A program made the translations under genes and the position numbers. From positions 930,001 to 994,000 of the forward strand of contig JAGTTP010000001.1 in the NCBI GenBank assembly GCA_018223365.1: a stretch of 64,000 nt of DNA. The letters are read 5' to 3'. This document shows positions 34,326 to 43,809 of the stretch, piece after piece. Under the pieces are notes generated by a model. It did no database searches. It saw only the letters and a list, made by a program, of their open reading frames with translations, and was not told the origin of the DNA. Every line of letters begins with the position of its first letter. Positions within the stretch are counted from its first letter, which is position 1. The DNA comes from Clostridiaceae bacterium Marseille-Q4145. Its GTDB lineage: Bacteria; Bacillota; Clostridia; Lachnospirales; Lachnospiraceae.

Positions 34326-34907
34326 ATGAATAACAAATTGCAAGGAAAGGACTTAATCAACATCGGTATTTTTACGGCGATTTACTTTATCGTCATCTTC
34401 GCAGCGGCGTCTATCGGTTTTATCCCAATCTTTATTCCGCTTATTAGCGTGATCGTGCCGCTTGTCGGCGGTATTCCGATGATGTTGTTCTTCTCCAAAA
34501 TTAAGAAATTCGGTATGCTTACCATCTGCGGAGTGCTGCTGGGTATCATTATGCTACTGACCGGCATGGGCTGGTGGTGCATCCCTACCGGGCTGATCTT
34601 CGGGCTGATTTCCGATTTTATGATGAAAGCCTGTGACTACAAAAATGCCAAGCGCGAAGTGTTGATTCACGGCGTTTTTTCCATGTGGGTAATCGGCGCC
34701 TTTATTCCCATCGTTGTGACGCGTGACGCTTACTACCAGAATCTGCTCCCCGGCTACGGTCAGGAATATGCCGACACGCTCATGGCCTATATGCCCGACT
34801 GGATTTTGCCGGTACTGCTTATTGCTGCTTTCGTCAGTGGTCTTGTCGGTGGCCTGATTGGACGAAAGATTTTCAAAAAGCACTTTGAGCGGGCGGGAAT
34901 TGTGTAA
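34326..34907 (+). CDS. ECF-type S component, MptD/Trep_Strep family
   Basis: A 193-aa polytopic membrane protein with about five or six segments; ATG with AGGAGG upstream. The start is MNNKLQGKDLINIGIFTAIY and a conserved GMGWWCIPTG lies in the middle. It matches the Trep_Strep (MptD-like) substrate-binding S component. Its TGA/TAA region overlaps the start of the EcfT-type gene, so S, T and A subunits are coupled. The substrate is unknown; a metal chelate is suggested by the DtxR and half-exporter neighbours. Confidence 0.82.
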   Translation: MNNKLQGKDLINIGIFTAIYFIVIFAAASIGFIPIFIPLISVIVPLVGGIPMMLFFSKIKKFGMLTICGVLLGIIMLLTGMGWWCIPTGLIFGLISDFMMKACDYKNAKREVLIHGVFSMWVIGAFIPIVVTRDAYYQNLLPGYGQEYADTLMAYMPDWILPVLLIAAFVSGLVGGLIGRKIFKKHFERAGIV

Positions 34908-35644
34908 TGAGCCGCGAACTTCTTGCAAGTCAAAAAAAAAATCGCGGAATTTTTTTAGACCCTCGGACAAAACTGGCGGTACTGATTACCATAGCTGTCT
35001 TTATTTTAGGCGGTTCGTATGAAGGTATCATGCAGTATTACATCATCGTGTTGGCGGCGATCCCGCTGTTACTTTTGTCAGCGGCTAGAAAATGGAAAGG
35101 TGCTGTTCTCTATATCCTGATTTTCGGGGGAAGTCTGTGCCTGGAAATGTTCGGCCTGTCCCGACTGACCGGCGTAGCAAACTACATCGCGGTAGCCGTC
35201 GTTGGTATTCTGCTGCGGTTCACCCCCAGCGTGGTCATGGGATATTTTGTGGTAACGACAACTACGGTCAGTGAATTTGTTGCGGCGATGGAACGGCTCC
35301 ACCTGCCGCAGCAGATCACCATTCCCATGTCTGTGATGTTTCGCTTCTTTCCCACGGTTGCGGAAGAATGGAGTGCCATTGGGGACGCCATGCGGATGCG
35401 TGGCGTCCGCTTTGGCGGTGGAAAAGCCAGTGCGATTTTAGAGTATCGGATTGTTCCTATGATGATCTGCTCCGTCAAAATCGGAGAAGAATTGTCCCAG
35501 GCAGCCCTTACGCGGGGATTGGGAGGCCCGGTAAAGAGGACGAATATCTGTAAGCTGGGCTTTCATGTGCAGGATGTTATTTTTCTACTGATCTGTCTGG
35601 GAGCATTTGCAGCGCAAATCTATGTGCTTGCCGCAAGGGGGTGA
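34907..35644 (+). CDS. ECF transporter T component (CbiQ/EcfT family)
   Basis: A 245-aa transmembrane coupling protein: LDPRTKLAVLITIAVFI at the start, the signature SAIGDAMRMRGVRFGG (Ala-Arg-Gly coupling-helix type) and AALTRGLGGP near the end. These coupling motifs contact the ATPases encoded next. It overlaps both neighbours by a few bases. Confidence 0.9.
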   Translation: MSRELLASQKKNRGIFLDPRTKLAVLITIAVFILGGSYEGIMQYYIIVLAAIPLLLLSAARKWKGAVLYILIFGGSLCLEMFGLSRLTGVANYIAVAVVGILLRFTPSVVMGYFVVTTTTVSEFVAAMERLHLPQQITIPMSVMFRFFPTVAEEWSAIGDAMRMRGVRFGGGKASAILEYRIVPMMICSVKIGEELSQAALTRGLGGPVKRTNICKLGFHVQDVIFLLICLGAFAAQIYVLAARG

Positions 35645-35649
35645 AGAAA

Positions 35650-37164
35650 ATGATTGAATGTCAAGATGTGTCCTTTTCCTATCCGGCCAGCGCCCTTCCT
35701 GACAGTGAGAGGCAAACCGGTGGCGCTTTGAAACATATTTCCTGCACTATTGAGGACGGTTCTTTTGTCCTGCTCTGCGGGACTTCCGGCTGTGGAAAAA
35801 CGACCATGACCCGGTTGTTTAACGGACTGATCCCTCATTACCATGAGGGGACTTATACCGGCTCCGTCTATCTGGATGGAAAGGACACCCGTGACCTGTC
35901 ACTGTTTGATATTTCTCTGAAAGTCGGCTCTGTATTTCAAAATCCGCGTTCTCAGTTTTTCAATGTGGACACGACCAGCGAACTGGCTTTCGGCCCGGAA
36001 AACCACGGGATGCCGGAAGATATCGTGCGCGACCGGGTAAAGTGTGTAGCTACACAACTAAAGCTGGAGCCGCTGCTTGATAGAAGTATTTTTTCTTTGT
36101 CCGGCGGTGAAAAGCAAAAAATCGCCTGCGGATCAGCAGCGGCGATTGCCCCGGATGTTTATGTGCTGGATGAGCCATCATCCAACCTTGACGCATACGC
36201 TATCGCTGATTTCCGGCAGCTTCTCTTTACTTTGAAATCGCAGGGAAAGACCATCATCATCTCTGAACATCGGCTGTATTATCTGTCCGGCCTCTTTGAC
36301 CGTGTCCTGTACCTGAAAGATGGAGAAATCGAAGGTGATTATACAGCAGAGGAATTTTGCGGCCTGTCGGCAAAACAGCGCGATGATATGGGATTACGGC
36401 CCCTTGACCTTGCGGGGCTTTCAGAAGTTGAAGGCTCGCCGCAGAGAATGAACGAGGCGGTTTGGACGATAAAGAATGTGTCCTTCGCCTATAAGCATGA
36501 GCCGGAAACCTTGCATATAACGGAAACCTCTTTCCCATCCGGCAGCGCCACGGCCATCATCGGACATAATGGTGCGGGAAAATCCACCTTTGCTCGGTGC
36601 CTCTGCGGGTTGGAAAAGCACTTCAAGGGAACGGTGCAGGATCAAAGCAAGAACTATTCCAGAAAAGAACGATTGAAACTCTGCTATATCGTCATGCAGG
36701 ATGTAAACCACCAGCTCTTTACCGAAAGTGTTCTGGATGAAATTCTGCTCAGTATGAGAACCGAGGATAAACAGAAGGCAAGAGAAATCCTGCAGGAGAT
36801 GGACTTGCTTTCCTTTGAGGACTGCCACCCGATGGGGCTGTCCGGCGGCCAAAAGCAGCGTGTGGCGGTTGCCTCTGCGATTGCTTCGGAGCGCCCTTTG
36901 ATTTTATTCGATGAACCGACCAGCGGTCTTGACCTGTTTCACATGAGGCAGGTTGCCAATGTTGTTAATCAGGTGGCGAATACTGGAAGAACTGCGCTTG
37001 TGGTAACGCATGACCCGGAATTTATTCTACGCTGCTGCAATTATGTCCTTCACTTAGAAAACGGGCAAATTCAGGAAAGTTATTCCATAGAGGACAGCGA
37101 TGGCCGAAAACGCCTGCTAAAGTTTTTTCTGAGTGATATGCAGAAGGAGGTGTCCACAGAATGA
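35650..37164 (+). CDS. ECF transporter ATPase with two fused ABC domains
   Basis: About 504 aa holding two complete ABC ATPase domains, equal to a fused EcfA1-EcfA2. Domain 1 has Walker A GTSGCGKTT and signature LSGGEKQK; domain 2 has GHNGAGKST and LSGGQKQR, each with a Walker B (VLDEPSS, LFDEPTS). ATG 35650 is chosen with AAGGGGG upstream; GTG 35641 is possible. It powers uptake with the S and T components just upstream. Confidence 0.92.
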   Translation: MIECQDVSFSYPASALPDSERQTGGALKHISCTIEDGSFVLLCGTSGCGKTTMTRLFNGLIPHYHEGTYTGSVYLDGKDTRDLSLFDISLKVGSVFQNPRSQFFNVDTTSELAFGPENHGMPEDIVRDRVKCVATQLKLEPLLDRSIFSLSGGEKQKIACGSAAAIAPDVYVLDEPSSNLDAYAIADFRQLLFTLKSQGKTIIISEHRLYYLSGLFDRVLYLKDGEIEGDYTAEEFCGLSAKQRDDMGLRPLDLAGLSEVEGSPQRMNEAVWTIKNVSFAYKHEPETLHITETSFPSGSATAIIGHNGAGKSTFARCLCGLEKHFKGTVQDQSKNYSRKERLKLCYIVMQDVNHQLFTESVLDEILLSMRTEDKQKAREILQEMDLLSFEDCHPMGLSGGQKQRVAVASAIASERPLILFDEPTSGLDLFHMRQVANVVNQVANTGRTALVVTHDPEFILRCCNYVLHLENGQIQESYSIEDSDGRKRLLKFFLSDMQKEVSTE

Positions 37165-38906
37165 AGGAGGAAAAGAAAGAGTCGCCCATAAGCGTCTTAT
37201 GGGGATGGGGCAAAGCTTATCATGGAAAATTCATCGGCAGTATTATCCTTGCGGTATTAGGCGTGGCCTGCCAGATGGTGCCCTATTTCTGCGTAGCGCA
37301 TATTGTCACAATGATGTTGTCTGGGGAACAGAATTTTTCCCGCTATGTGACCGTTGGCATTATTGCATTGTGCGGCTACTTTGGGAAAGTGCTGTTTTCC
37401 AGTCTTTCTACAACGATTTCCCACACGGCGACCTATTACACGCTGCGCGATCTGCGAGAGAATATCACCGCAAAGCTGGCCCGCGTCCCGATGGGGACGA
37501 TTTTAGATACTCCGTCCGGCCAGTACAAAACGACGATTGTTGACCGGGTTGAAGGCATGGAATCGACCTTCGCACACCTGCTCCCGGAAATGACCGCAAA
37601 TGTGCTGGTGCCTTTGGTGATTGTCGTATATCTGTTCGTTATGGACTGGCGCATGGCACTCCTGTCCCTTGTTACGTTGGTGGTGGGCCTTGCTGTCATG
37701 TCCGCCGGTATGAAGAATTATCCCGTCAAATGGGAGGGCGCGGTTAAAGCGGGAAAGCAGATGGCAAACGCCATTGTAGAATATATCGGCGGGATTGAGG
37801 TGGTAAAAGCGTTCAGCCAGTCCGCCGGTTCCTACAAAAAATATTCTGACGCGGTGAATTATAACGCCAACTATTATGTGGACTGGATGCGTGAAAACCA
37901 GAAAACCATGAGCGCCTACAACGCCATCCTGCCCTCAGTGCTAATCTGCGTGCTGCCCTGCGGCTTCGCGTTCTGGCTCTCCGGCAGTCTGGAGCTTTCC
38001 ACCTTCCTGTCCATTGTGATTTTCTCGCTGGGGCTGATCGGGCCGATTATTGCGGCCTTTACCTTTACGGACGATTTGGCCGTACTGGGGACAAATGTGG
38101 AAGAAATCAGCCAGCTTCTGAACGCCGAAGAACTGAACCATAAAGAAACACCGATCAAGCTGGAAGATACCGGCATTTCTCTTAGGTCTGTGTCGTTTTC
38201 CTATGACGGGACAACAGAGGTTTTGCATGATGTGAATCTCGCCATCCAGCACGGAACAATGACCGCCCTTGTAGGGCCGTCCGGCTCCGGCAAGTCTACG
38301 GTGGCGAAGCTGATTGCCGGGTATTGGGATGTTACATCCGGCAGTATTACCCTCGGCGGCCATGAGCTGAAGGATATGCCGCTGTCTGAAATCGCAGACC
38401 AGATTTCCTATGTATCTCAGGACAACTACCTGTTTAACCGCAGTATCCGGGAGAATATCCGCATGGGAAGACCCAGTGCCACGGACGCAGAGGTGGAGCA
38501 GGCAGCCAAACAAAGCGGCTGCGACGCCTTTATCCGCAAGATGGATAATGGCTATGATACGGTTGTCGGCAGCGCCGGTTCCCATCTTTCCGGCGGTGAA
38601 TGCCAGCGGATTGCCATCGCCCGCGCCATGCTGAAAAATGCGCCGGTTGTCATTTTGGACGAGGCAACTGCCTATATCGACCCAGAGAATGAGGCGCTGG
38701 TGCAGAAAGCCATTTCCACTTTAACTGTCGGCAAGACCCTGATTGTGATCGCACACCGGCTGTCTACCATTGTTGGCGCAGATAACATCGTTGTGGTGAA
38801 GGATGGAACCATCCACGCACAGGGTACGCATGAGAAGCTGCTGGAAACCTGCCCCCTCTACCGGGATATGTGGCAGGCGCACATCGGCGCGAAAGACCAG
38901 ATGTAA
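37161..38906 (+). CDS. ABC transporter, permease-ATPase half (YbtP/IrtA-like)
   Basis: A 581-aa type-IV ABC half-transporter: six membrane segments over about 25-310, then the ATPase with GPSGSGKST (about 375), LSGGECQRIAIARAM and VVILDEATAYIDPENE. It overlaps the upstream ATPase gene by 4 nt and is followed by a second half-transporter, so the pair forms a heterodimer. Such pairs beside AraC and DtxR regulators usually import iron-siderophores (YbtPQ, IrtAB); assignment is by context. Confidence 0.88.
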   Translation: MKEEKKESPISVLWGWGKAYHGKFIGSIILAVLGVACQMVPYFCVAHIVTMMLSGEQNFSRYVTVGIIALCGYFGKVLFSSLSTTISHTATYYTLRDLRENITAKLARVPMGTILDTPSGQYKTTIVDRVEGMESTFAHLLPEMTANVLVPLVIVVYLFVMDWRMALLSLVTLVVGLAVMSAGMKNYPVKWEGAVKAGKQMANAIVEYIGGIEVVKAFSQSAGSYKKYSDAVNYNANYYVDWMRENQKTMSAYNAILPSVLICVLPCGFAFWLSGSLELSTFLSIVIFSLGLIGPIIAAFTFTDDLAVLGTNVEEISQLLNAEELNHKETPIKLEDTGISLRSVSFSYDGTTEVLHDVNLAIQHGTMTALVGPSGSGKSTVAKLIAGYWDVTSGSITLGGHELKDMPLSEIADQISYVSQDNYLFNRSIRENIRMGRPSATDAEVEQAAKQSGCDAFIRKMDNGYDTVVGSAGSHLSGGECQRIAIARAMLKNAPVVILDEATAYIDPENEALVQKAISTLTVGKTLIVIAHRLSTIVGADNIVVVKDGTIHAQGTHEKLLETCPLYRDMWQAHIGAKDQM

Positions 38907-38920
38907 GGGGGTGTTGTCAG

Positions 38921-40657
38921 ATGTATGGAACATTGAAAAAAATCTTTGCTTTTGCAGGCAGCAAAAAGGGGCTTCTAAAAAAATCCCTGTTATTCTCATT
39001 CCTGTCCGGGCTGTTTTCAGCCATGCAGTTTGCCGCCCTCTTTGTAGTGATCGGCGCGTTAGTATCTGACAACCGGGACGGAAAATTTATCTGCATTTCG
39101 CTGGGAATTATGGCCGTTTCCCTCATTGGGCGTATCATCACGACCTATTTTTCCACGATGGAGCAGACGGAAACCGGCTATTGCATGGTGGCGGAAAAGC
39201 GTATCCACATCGGAGATCGGCTGCGCTACATCCCGATGGGCTACTTCAACAAGAATAGTATCGGGAATATTACCGCCATTGTCACAACAACTTTGGGTGA
39301 TGTAGAGAACTCAGCAGCCCGTGTCCTGGTGTCAGTGCTGGGCGGTTTTTTCAACTCGGTTGCCCTCGTCATCGTCCTGTTGGTATTTGACTGGCGGATC
39401 GGTCTTGTGGCCACTGCCGGTGTCCTGATTTACCTTGCGGCGGCGGAACTGGCGATTCGCAAATCAGCCGCGCTCAGCGGTGTACGCCAGCACACACAGG
39501 AGTCCCTTGTGGAGTCTGTGTTGGAGTACATTCAGGGGATGGGGATTGTTAAAGCATTTGGACTGGAACGGGACAGCACGCAGTCTATCGGTAGTGCAAT
39601 TAAGGCGAGCTGCCGGGATAACCTGAAATTGACAAAAGCCAGCGTTCCCTATGACGCTATCAAACAGGCTGTTGTCCGAGTGTTCAGCGTCCTGTTACTT
39701 TTGGCCTCGGTCTGGTTCTGGCTGGATGGCTCCCTGCCGCTGGCCTACGGTCTGATTTTGGTGATTGCTTCTTTCATGGTGTTCAACGATTTGGAGAACG
39801 CCGGGAATATGGCCTCTTTGCTGCAAATGCTGGCGGCCTCGATGGATACGGCAAACTCCATTGATGACACGCCAGTAATGGACGAGAAAGGCGCTGATAT
39901 TACGCCGAAGTCCAGCGAAATCGTGTTTAACAAAGTAGATTTTTCCTACGCAGACCGTAAGATATTAGATCAGGTCAGCTTTACCATTACCGAAAAAACG
40001 ACTACGGCCATTGTCGGCCCTTCCGGGGCAGGAAAGACAACGATGTGCAACCTGATTGCCCGTTTTTGGGATGTGAATGCCGGGAAGATTACCATAGGCG
40101 GTACGGATGTACGAGATTTCAAGCTGGACAGCCTGATGAAGAATATCTCGATGGTGTTCCAGAGCGTGTACCTATTTGCAGATACGATTGAGAACAATAT
40201 CAAGTTTGGCTGCCCGGATGCTACCCATGAACAAGTGGTTGAAGCGGCGAAAAAGGCTTGCTGTCATGACTTTATTTCTGCCCTGCCGGATGGCTATGAC
40301 ACCGTGATTGGCGAGGGAGGCGGTACTTTGTCCGGCGGCGAGAAACAGCGGATTTCCATCGCCCGCGCCATGCTGAAGGACGCACCTATCATCATTTTGG
40401 ACGAGGCAACAAGCAGCGTTGACCCGGAGAATGAGGATGAATTGCAGCGGGCTATCGAGGCATTGACCCATGACAAGACCATCATCATGATTGCCCACCG
40501 TCTGAAAACCGTCCGCAACGCCGATCAGATCCTTGTACTGGACAACGCTCATATCGTCCAGCGCGGCACTCATGCGGAGCTGATCCAGCAAAAGGGCCTG
40601 TATGCCGATTTTGTATCGGCCAGACAGGAGGCCATCGGCTGGAAGCTGGCTCAGTAA
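38921..40657 (+). CDS. ABC transporter, permease-ATPase half (YbtQ/IrtB-like)
   Basis: Partner half-transporter, 578 aa from ATG 38921 (AAGGGGG 9 nt upstream). Six membrane segments are followed by GPSGAGKTT, LSGGEKQRISIARAM and IIILDEATSSVDPENE. Unlike the partner, its D-loop and Walker B look fully canonical (SSVDPENE versus AYIDPENE), so the two ATP sites may be unequal. Confidence 0.88.
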   Translation: MYGTLKKIFAFAGSKKGLLKKSLLFSFLSGLFSAMQFAALFVVIGALVSDNRDGKFICISLGIMAVSLIGRIITTYFSTMEQTETGYCMVAEKRIHIGDRLRYIPMGYFNKNSIGNITAIVTTTLGDVENSAARVLVSVLGGFFNSVALVIVLLVFDWRIGLVATAGVLIYLAAAELAIRKSAALSGVRQHTQESLVESVLEYIQGMGIVKAFGLERDSTQSIGSAIKASCRDNLKLTKASVPYDAIKQAVVRVFSVLLLLASVWFWLDGSLPLAYGLILVIASFMVFNDLENAGNMASLLQMLAASMDTANSIDDTPVMDEKGADITPKSSEIVFNKVDFSYADRKILDQVSFTITEKTTTAIVGPSGAGKTTMCNLIARFWDVNAGKITIGGTDVRDFKLDSLMKNISMVFQSVYLFADTIENNIKFGCPDATHEQVVEAAKKACCHDFISALPDGYDTVIGEGGGTLSGGEKQRISIARAMLKDAPIIILDEATSSVDPENEDELQRAIEALTHDKTIIMIAHRLKTVRNADQILVLDNAHIVQRGTHAELIQQKGLYADFVSARQEAIGWKLAQ

Positions 40658-40668
40658 AGGAGGTTCAG

Positions 40669-40938
40669 ATGAAACTTCATGCGTCCGGGGAGGACTATCT
40701 GGAAACCATCCATGTTCTCCAAAAGAAACGCGGTATGGTGCGCTCCGTAGATGTGGCCCGGCACATGGAGGTGTCAAAACCCAGCGTGTGCCATGCAGTG
40801 GCTACCTTGCGGGACGGCGGCTTTCTCACAATGGACGAAGATCACTTTCTCCGTTTGACCGATGTAGGACGGATTTTGCGGACATTCAAAATAAAAAAGA
40901 ATGTGGAGGTAACAGACAATGGCAAAGACAATTTTTGA
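40669..40938 (+). pseudogene. DtxR-family metalloregulator, 5' half
   Basis: The frame codes MKLHASGEDYLETIHVLQKK and the HTH (VDVARHMEVSKPSVCHAVATL), through the wing to LRLTDVGR at about residue 64. Then it leaves family similarity and ends 25 codons later over the TnpV start. The missing dimer/metal-binding half is found 4.2 kb downstream at 45068-45225, fused to another gene. So DtxR-type control of the ABC operon is probably lost. Confidence 0.85.
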
Positions 40939-41293
40939 GGAAATGGGCGGCAAATATCAAAGGCAAGGCGATTACTTAATACCGTGTTTGACTGTACCCG
41001 CCGAAGAAGAACAGCCGATAGGCATCTGGGGACAGCGGCATTTGGATTATCTGAAGCATCACTGTAAAGTTACATACACCAATCTTCTTACAAGCGGCAG
41101 ACTTAACGCTTACCTTGCCGACATTGACAGACAGGCACAGGAACGCTTTGAAAGGCTCATAGAGGGTATGAAACAGGCACAGGGCATAACGGAACAGCTA
41201 AAGGCAGAAAACGCCTTAGAATGGACAGGATGCCTCAATAACATAAGGGCTTGTGCGAGGGAGATTGTGGAAAAGGAAATTATTTTTGCATAA
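40919..41293 (+). CDS. Transposon-encoded protein TnpV
   Basis: A 124-aa complete TnpV: MAKTIFEEMGGKYQRQGDYL, then IGIWGQRHLDYLKHHCKVTY and a C-terminal helix region ending EIVEKEIIFA. It starts inside the truncated DtxR frame, with GGAGG 9-10 nt upstream. TnpV accompanies TnpX-type and related gut transposons; its function is unclear. A terminator hairpin GGCAGG/CCTGCC (41307-41312/41320-41325) with T's follows. Confidence 0.85.
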   Translation: MAKTIFEEMGGKYQRQGDYLIPCLTVPAEEEQPIGIWGQRHLDYLKHHCKVTYTNLLTSGRLNAYLADIDRQAQERFERLIEGMKQAQGITEQLKAENALEWTGCLNNIRACAREIVEKEIIFA

Positions 41294-41306
41294 ACAGATG
41301 ATTAGT

Positions 41307-41332
41307 GGCAGGGGGAAATCCTGCCGCTTTTT
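41307..41332 (+). terminator. Terminator after tnpV
   Basis: GGCAGG (41307-41312) / CCTGCC (41320-41325), with GC pairs extending the base and a short loop, followed by CTTTTTC. It isolates tnpV from the tet(O) promoter 20 bp further on. Confidence 0.8.
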
Positions 41333-41350
41333 CTGCTTTAGTTTGTCAGC

Positions 41351-41379
41351 TTGACAAATAAAGGGTTAAGGAATATAAT
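41351..41379 (+). promoter_or_regulatory. tet(O) promoter
   Basis: Perfect consensus TTGACA (41351-41356), 17-bp spacer, TATAAT (41374-41379). Transcription starts a leader of about 270 nt that ends in two terminator structures before the gene. Confidence 0.93.
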
Positions 41380-41411
41380 TAGATTCAGTATTATACAAGG
41401 AGTTAATAAAT

Positions 41412-41435
41412 ATGCGGCAAGGTATTCTTAAATAA
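41412..41435 (+). CDS. tet(O) leader peptide (7 aa)
   Basis: ATG with AAGGAG 9 nt upstream codes MRQGILK and stops. The same short frame precedes tet(M) in Tn916-type elements, as I recall it. Its codons form the left arm of a terminator, so ribosome movement or stalling decides the fold. Role by analogy with tet(M). Confidence 0.7.
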   Translation: MRQGILK

Positions 41436-41623
41436 ACTGTCAATTTGATAGTGGGAACAAAAAGTAGCAGTCCCGTTTCACTTTTAATATGGGGCTTAGT
41501 TTTTTGTACCCAGTTTAAGAATACTTTTATCATGTAATTTTATATGCCCGAAAACATATAAGTGTTTTGGGGCTATTGGAGTTATTTACCCAGTGATAGG
41601 AGTATTTATCACTGGGTATTTTT
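41418..41623 (+). terminator. tet(O) transcriptional attenuator (two terminators)
   Basis: The leader peptide region (about 41420-41439) can pair with CAGTTTAAGAATACT (41512-41526), a long-range stem followed by TTTTA. A second terminator has the perfect 11-bp stem ACCCAGTGATA (41588-41598) / TATCACTGGGT (41607-41617) followed by ATTTTT. This is the arrangement known for tet(M), in which tetracycline changes ribosome and polymerase coupling and permits readthrough. Confidence 0.82.
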
Positions 41624-41659
41624 ATGCCCTTTTTTGGGTGTTGATAGGAGGAAAATCAC

Positions 41660-43579
41660 ATGAAAATAATTAACTTAGGCATTCTGGCTCACGTTGACGC
41701 AGGAAAGACAACATTAACGGAAAGTTTATTGTATACCAGTGGTGCAATTGCAGAACTAGGGAGCGTAGATGAAGGCACAACAAGGACAGATACCATGAAT
41801 TTGGAGCGTCAAAGGGGAATCACTATCCAGACAGCAGTGACATCTTTTCAGTGGGAGGATGTAAAAGTCAACATTATAGATACGCCAGGCCATATGGATT
41901 TTTTGGCGGAAGTATACCGTTCTTTATCCGTATTAGACGGAGCAGTATTATTAGTTTCTGCAAAGGATGGCATACAGGCACAGACCCGTATACTGTTTCA
42001 TGCACTACAGACAATGAAGATTCCGACAATTTTTTTCATCAATAAAATTGACCAAGAGGGGATTGATTTGCCAATGGTATATCGGGAAATGAAAGCAAAG
42101 CTTTCTTCGGAAATTATAGTGAAGCAAAAGGTTGGGCAGCATCCCCATATAAATGTAACGGACAATGACGATATGGAACAGTGGGATGCGGTAATTATGG
42201 GAAACGATGAACTATTAGAGAAATATATGTCAGGGAAACCGTTTAAAATGTCAGAACTGGAACAGGAAGAAAACAGGAGATTCCAAAACGGAACGTTATT
42301 TCCCGTTTATCACGGAAGCGCTAAAAACAATCTGGGGATTCGGCAGCTTATAGAAGTGATTGCCAGTAAATTTTATTCATCAACGCCTGAAGGTCAATCT
42401 GAACTATGCGGGCAGGTTTTTAAGATTGAATATTCAGAGAAAAGGCGGCGTTTTGTTTATGTGCGTATATATAGCGGAACATTGCATTTGAGGGATGTTA
42501 TTAGAATATCTGAAAAAGAGAAAATAAAAATCACAGAGATGTGTGTTCCGACAAACGGTGAATTATATTCATCCGATACAGCCTGCTCTGGTGATATTGT
42601 AATTTTACCAAATGATGTTTTGCAGCTAAACAGTATTTTGGGGAACGGAATGCTGTTGCCGCAGAGAAAATTTATTGAAAATCCTCTCCCTATGCTCCAA
42701 ACAACGATTGCAGTAAAGAAATCTGAACAGCGGGAAATATTGCTTGGGGCACTTACAGAAATTTCAGATGGCGACCCTCTTTTAAAATATTATGTGGATA
42801 CTACAACGCATGAGATTATACTTTCTTTTTTGGGGAATGTGCAGATGGAAGTCATTTGTGCCATCCTTGAGGAAAAATATCATGTGGAGGCAGAAATAAA
42901 AGAGCCTACTGTTATATATATGGAAAGACCGCTTAGAAAAGCAGAATATACCATCCACATAGAAGTCCCGCCAAATCCTTTCTGGGCTTCTGTCGGGTTG
43001 TCCATAGAGCCGCTCCCTATTGGAAGCGGAGTGCAGTATGAAAGCAGAGTTTCACTTGGATATTTAAATCAATCGTTCCAAAATGCGGTTATGGAGGGGG
43101 TTCTTTATGGCTGCGAGCAGGGGCTGTATGGATGGAAAGTGACAGACTGTAAAATCTGTTTTGAATATGGATTGTATTATAGTCCTGTAAGTACCCCCGC
43201 AGACTTTCGGCTGCTTTCCCCTATCGTATTGGAGCAGGCTTTAAAAAAAGCAGGGACAGAACTATTAGAGCCATATCTCCACTTTGAAATTTATGCACCG
43301 CAGGAATATCTCTCACGGGCGTATCATGATGCTCCAAGGTATTGTGCAGATATTGTAAGTACTCAGATAAAGAATGACGAGGTCATTCTGAAAGGAGAAA
43401 TCCCTGCTAGATGTATTCAAGAATACAGGAACGATTTAACTTATTTCACAAATGGGCAGGGAGTCTGCTTGACAGAGTTAAAAGGATACCAGCCAGCTAT
43501 TGGTAAATTTATTTGCCAACCCCGCCGCCCGAATAGCCGTATAGATAAGGTTCGGCATATGTTCCACAAGTTAGCTTAA
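41660..43579 (+). CDS. tet(O): Tetracycline resistance ribosomal protection protein Tet(O)
   Basis: A 639-aa EF-G-like GTPase that releases tetracycline from the ribosome. G1 is AHVDAGKTT (residues 10-18), switch II is DTPGHMDF, and NKID completes the G domain. The C-terminal ribosome-contact loop includes YSPVSTPADFR and it ends KVRHMFHKLA. The text agrees with Tet(O) rather than Tet(W) or Tet(M) at many positions I can recall (for example TTRTDTMNLERQRGITIQTA). AGGAGG precedes the ATG. It appears intact and is under attenuation control. Confidence 0.95.
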   Translation: MKIINLGILAHVDAGKTTLTESLLYTSGAIAELGSVDEGTTRTDTMNLERQRGITIQTAVTSFQWEDVKVNIIDTPGHMDFLAEVYRSLSVLDGAVLLVSAKDGIQAQTRILFHALQTMKIPTIFFINKIDQEGIDLPMVYREMKAKLSSEIIVKQKVGQHPHINVTDNDDMEQWDAVIMGNDELLEKYMSGKPFKMSELEQEENRRFQNGTLFPVYHGSAKNNLGIRQLIEVIASKFYSSTPEGQSELCGQVFKIEYSEKRRRFVYVRIYSGTLHLRDVIRISEKEKIKITEMCVPTNGELYSSDTACSGDIVILPNDVLQLNSILGNGMLLPQRKFIENPLPMLQTTIAVKKSEQREILLGALTEISDGDPLLKYYVDTTTHEIILSFLGNVQMEVICAILEEKYHVEAEIKEPTVIYMERPLRKAEYTIHIEVPPNPFWASVGLSIEPLPIGSGVQYESRVSLGYLNQSFQNAVMEGVLYGCEQGLYGWKVTDCKICFEYGLYYSPVSTPADFRLLSPIVLEQALKKAGTELLEPYLHFEIYAPQEYLSRAYHDAPRYCADIVSTQIKNDEVILKGEIPARCIQEYRNDLTYFTNGQGVCLTELKGYQPAIGKFICQPRRPNSRIDKVRHMFHKLA

Positions 43580-43630
43580 CAGCTTGCAAAAGTCATATAA
43601 AATGAGATTTGAAAGGATTAGAGACTAATT

Positions 43631-43804
43631 ATGATGAAATGCGAATGGATATTGTGTCCTGTTTGTGGGAGCAAAACCCGTAATAAAATTAGGAAGGACA
43701 CTGTTTTGGAGAATTATCCCCTTTATTGTCCAAAATGCAGACAAGAAAGATTGATTAAAGTTGACAACTTGAAGATAACTGTCATCAAAGAGCCAGACGC
43801 TTAA
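43631..43804 (+). CDS. Cysteine-rich KTR family protein
   Basis: A 57-aa protein with two CxxC pairs (CPVCGSKTR near residue 9 and CPKCRQE near 33), a zinc-ribbon-like unit. It matches the Cys-rich KTR family that commonly follows tet genes on these elements. Two ATGs in a row at 43631 precede it, with AAAGGA about 17 nt upstream, so translation may be coupled to tet(O). Function unknown. Confidence 0.85.
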   Translation: MMKCEWILCPVCGSKTRNKIRKDTVLENYPLYCPKCRQERLIKVDNLKITVIKEPDA

Positions 43805-43809
43805 GACGC

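Noticed and set aside
33135..40657. Many long frames on the opposite strands of the transporter genes.
   Set aside because: They are GC-driven shadows without ribosome sites or family motifs.
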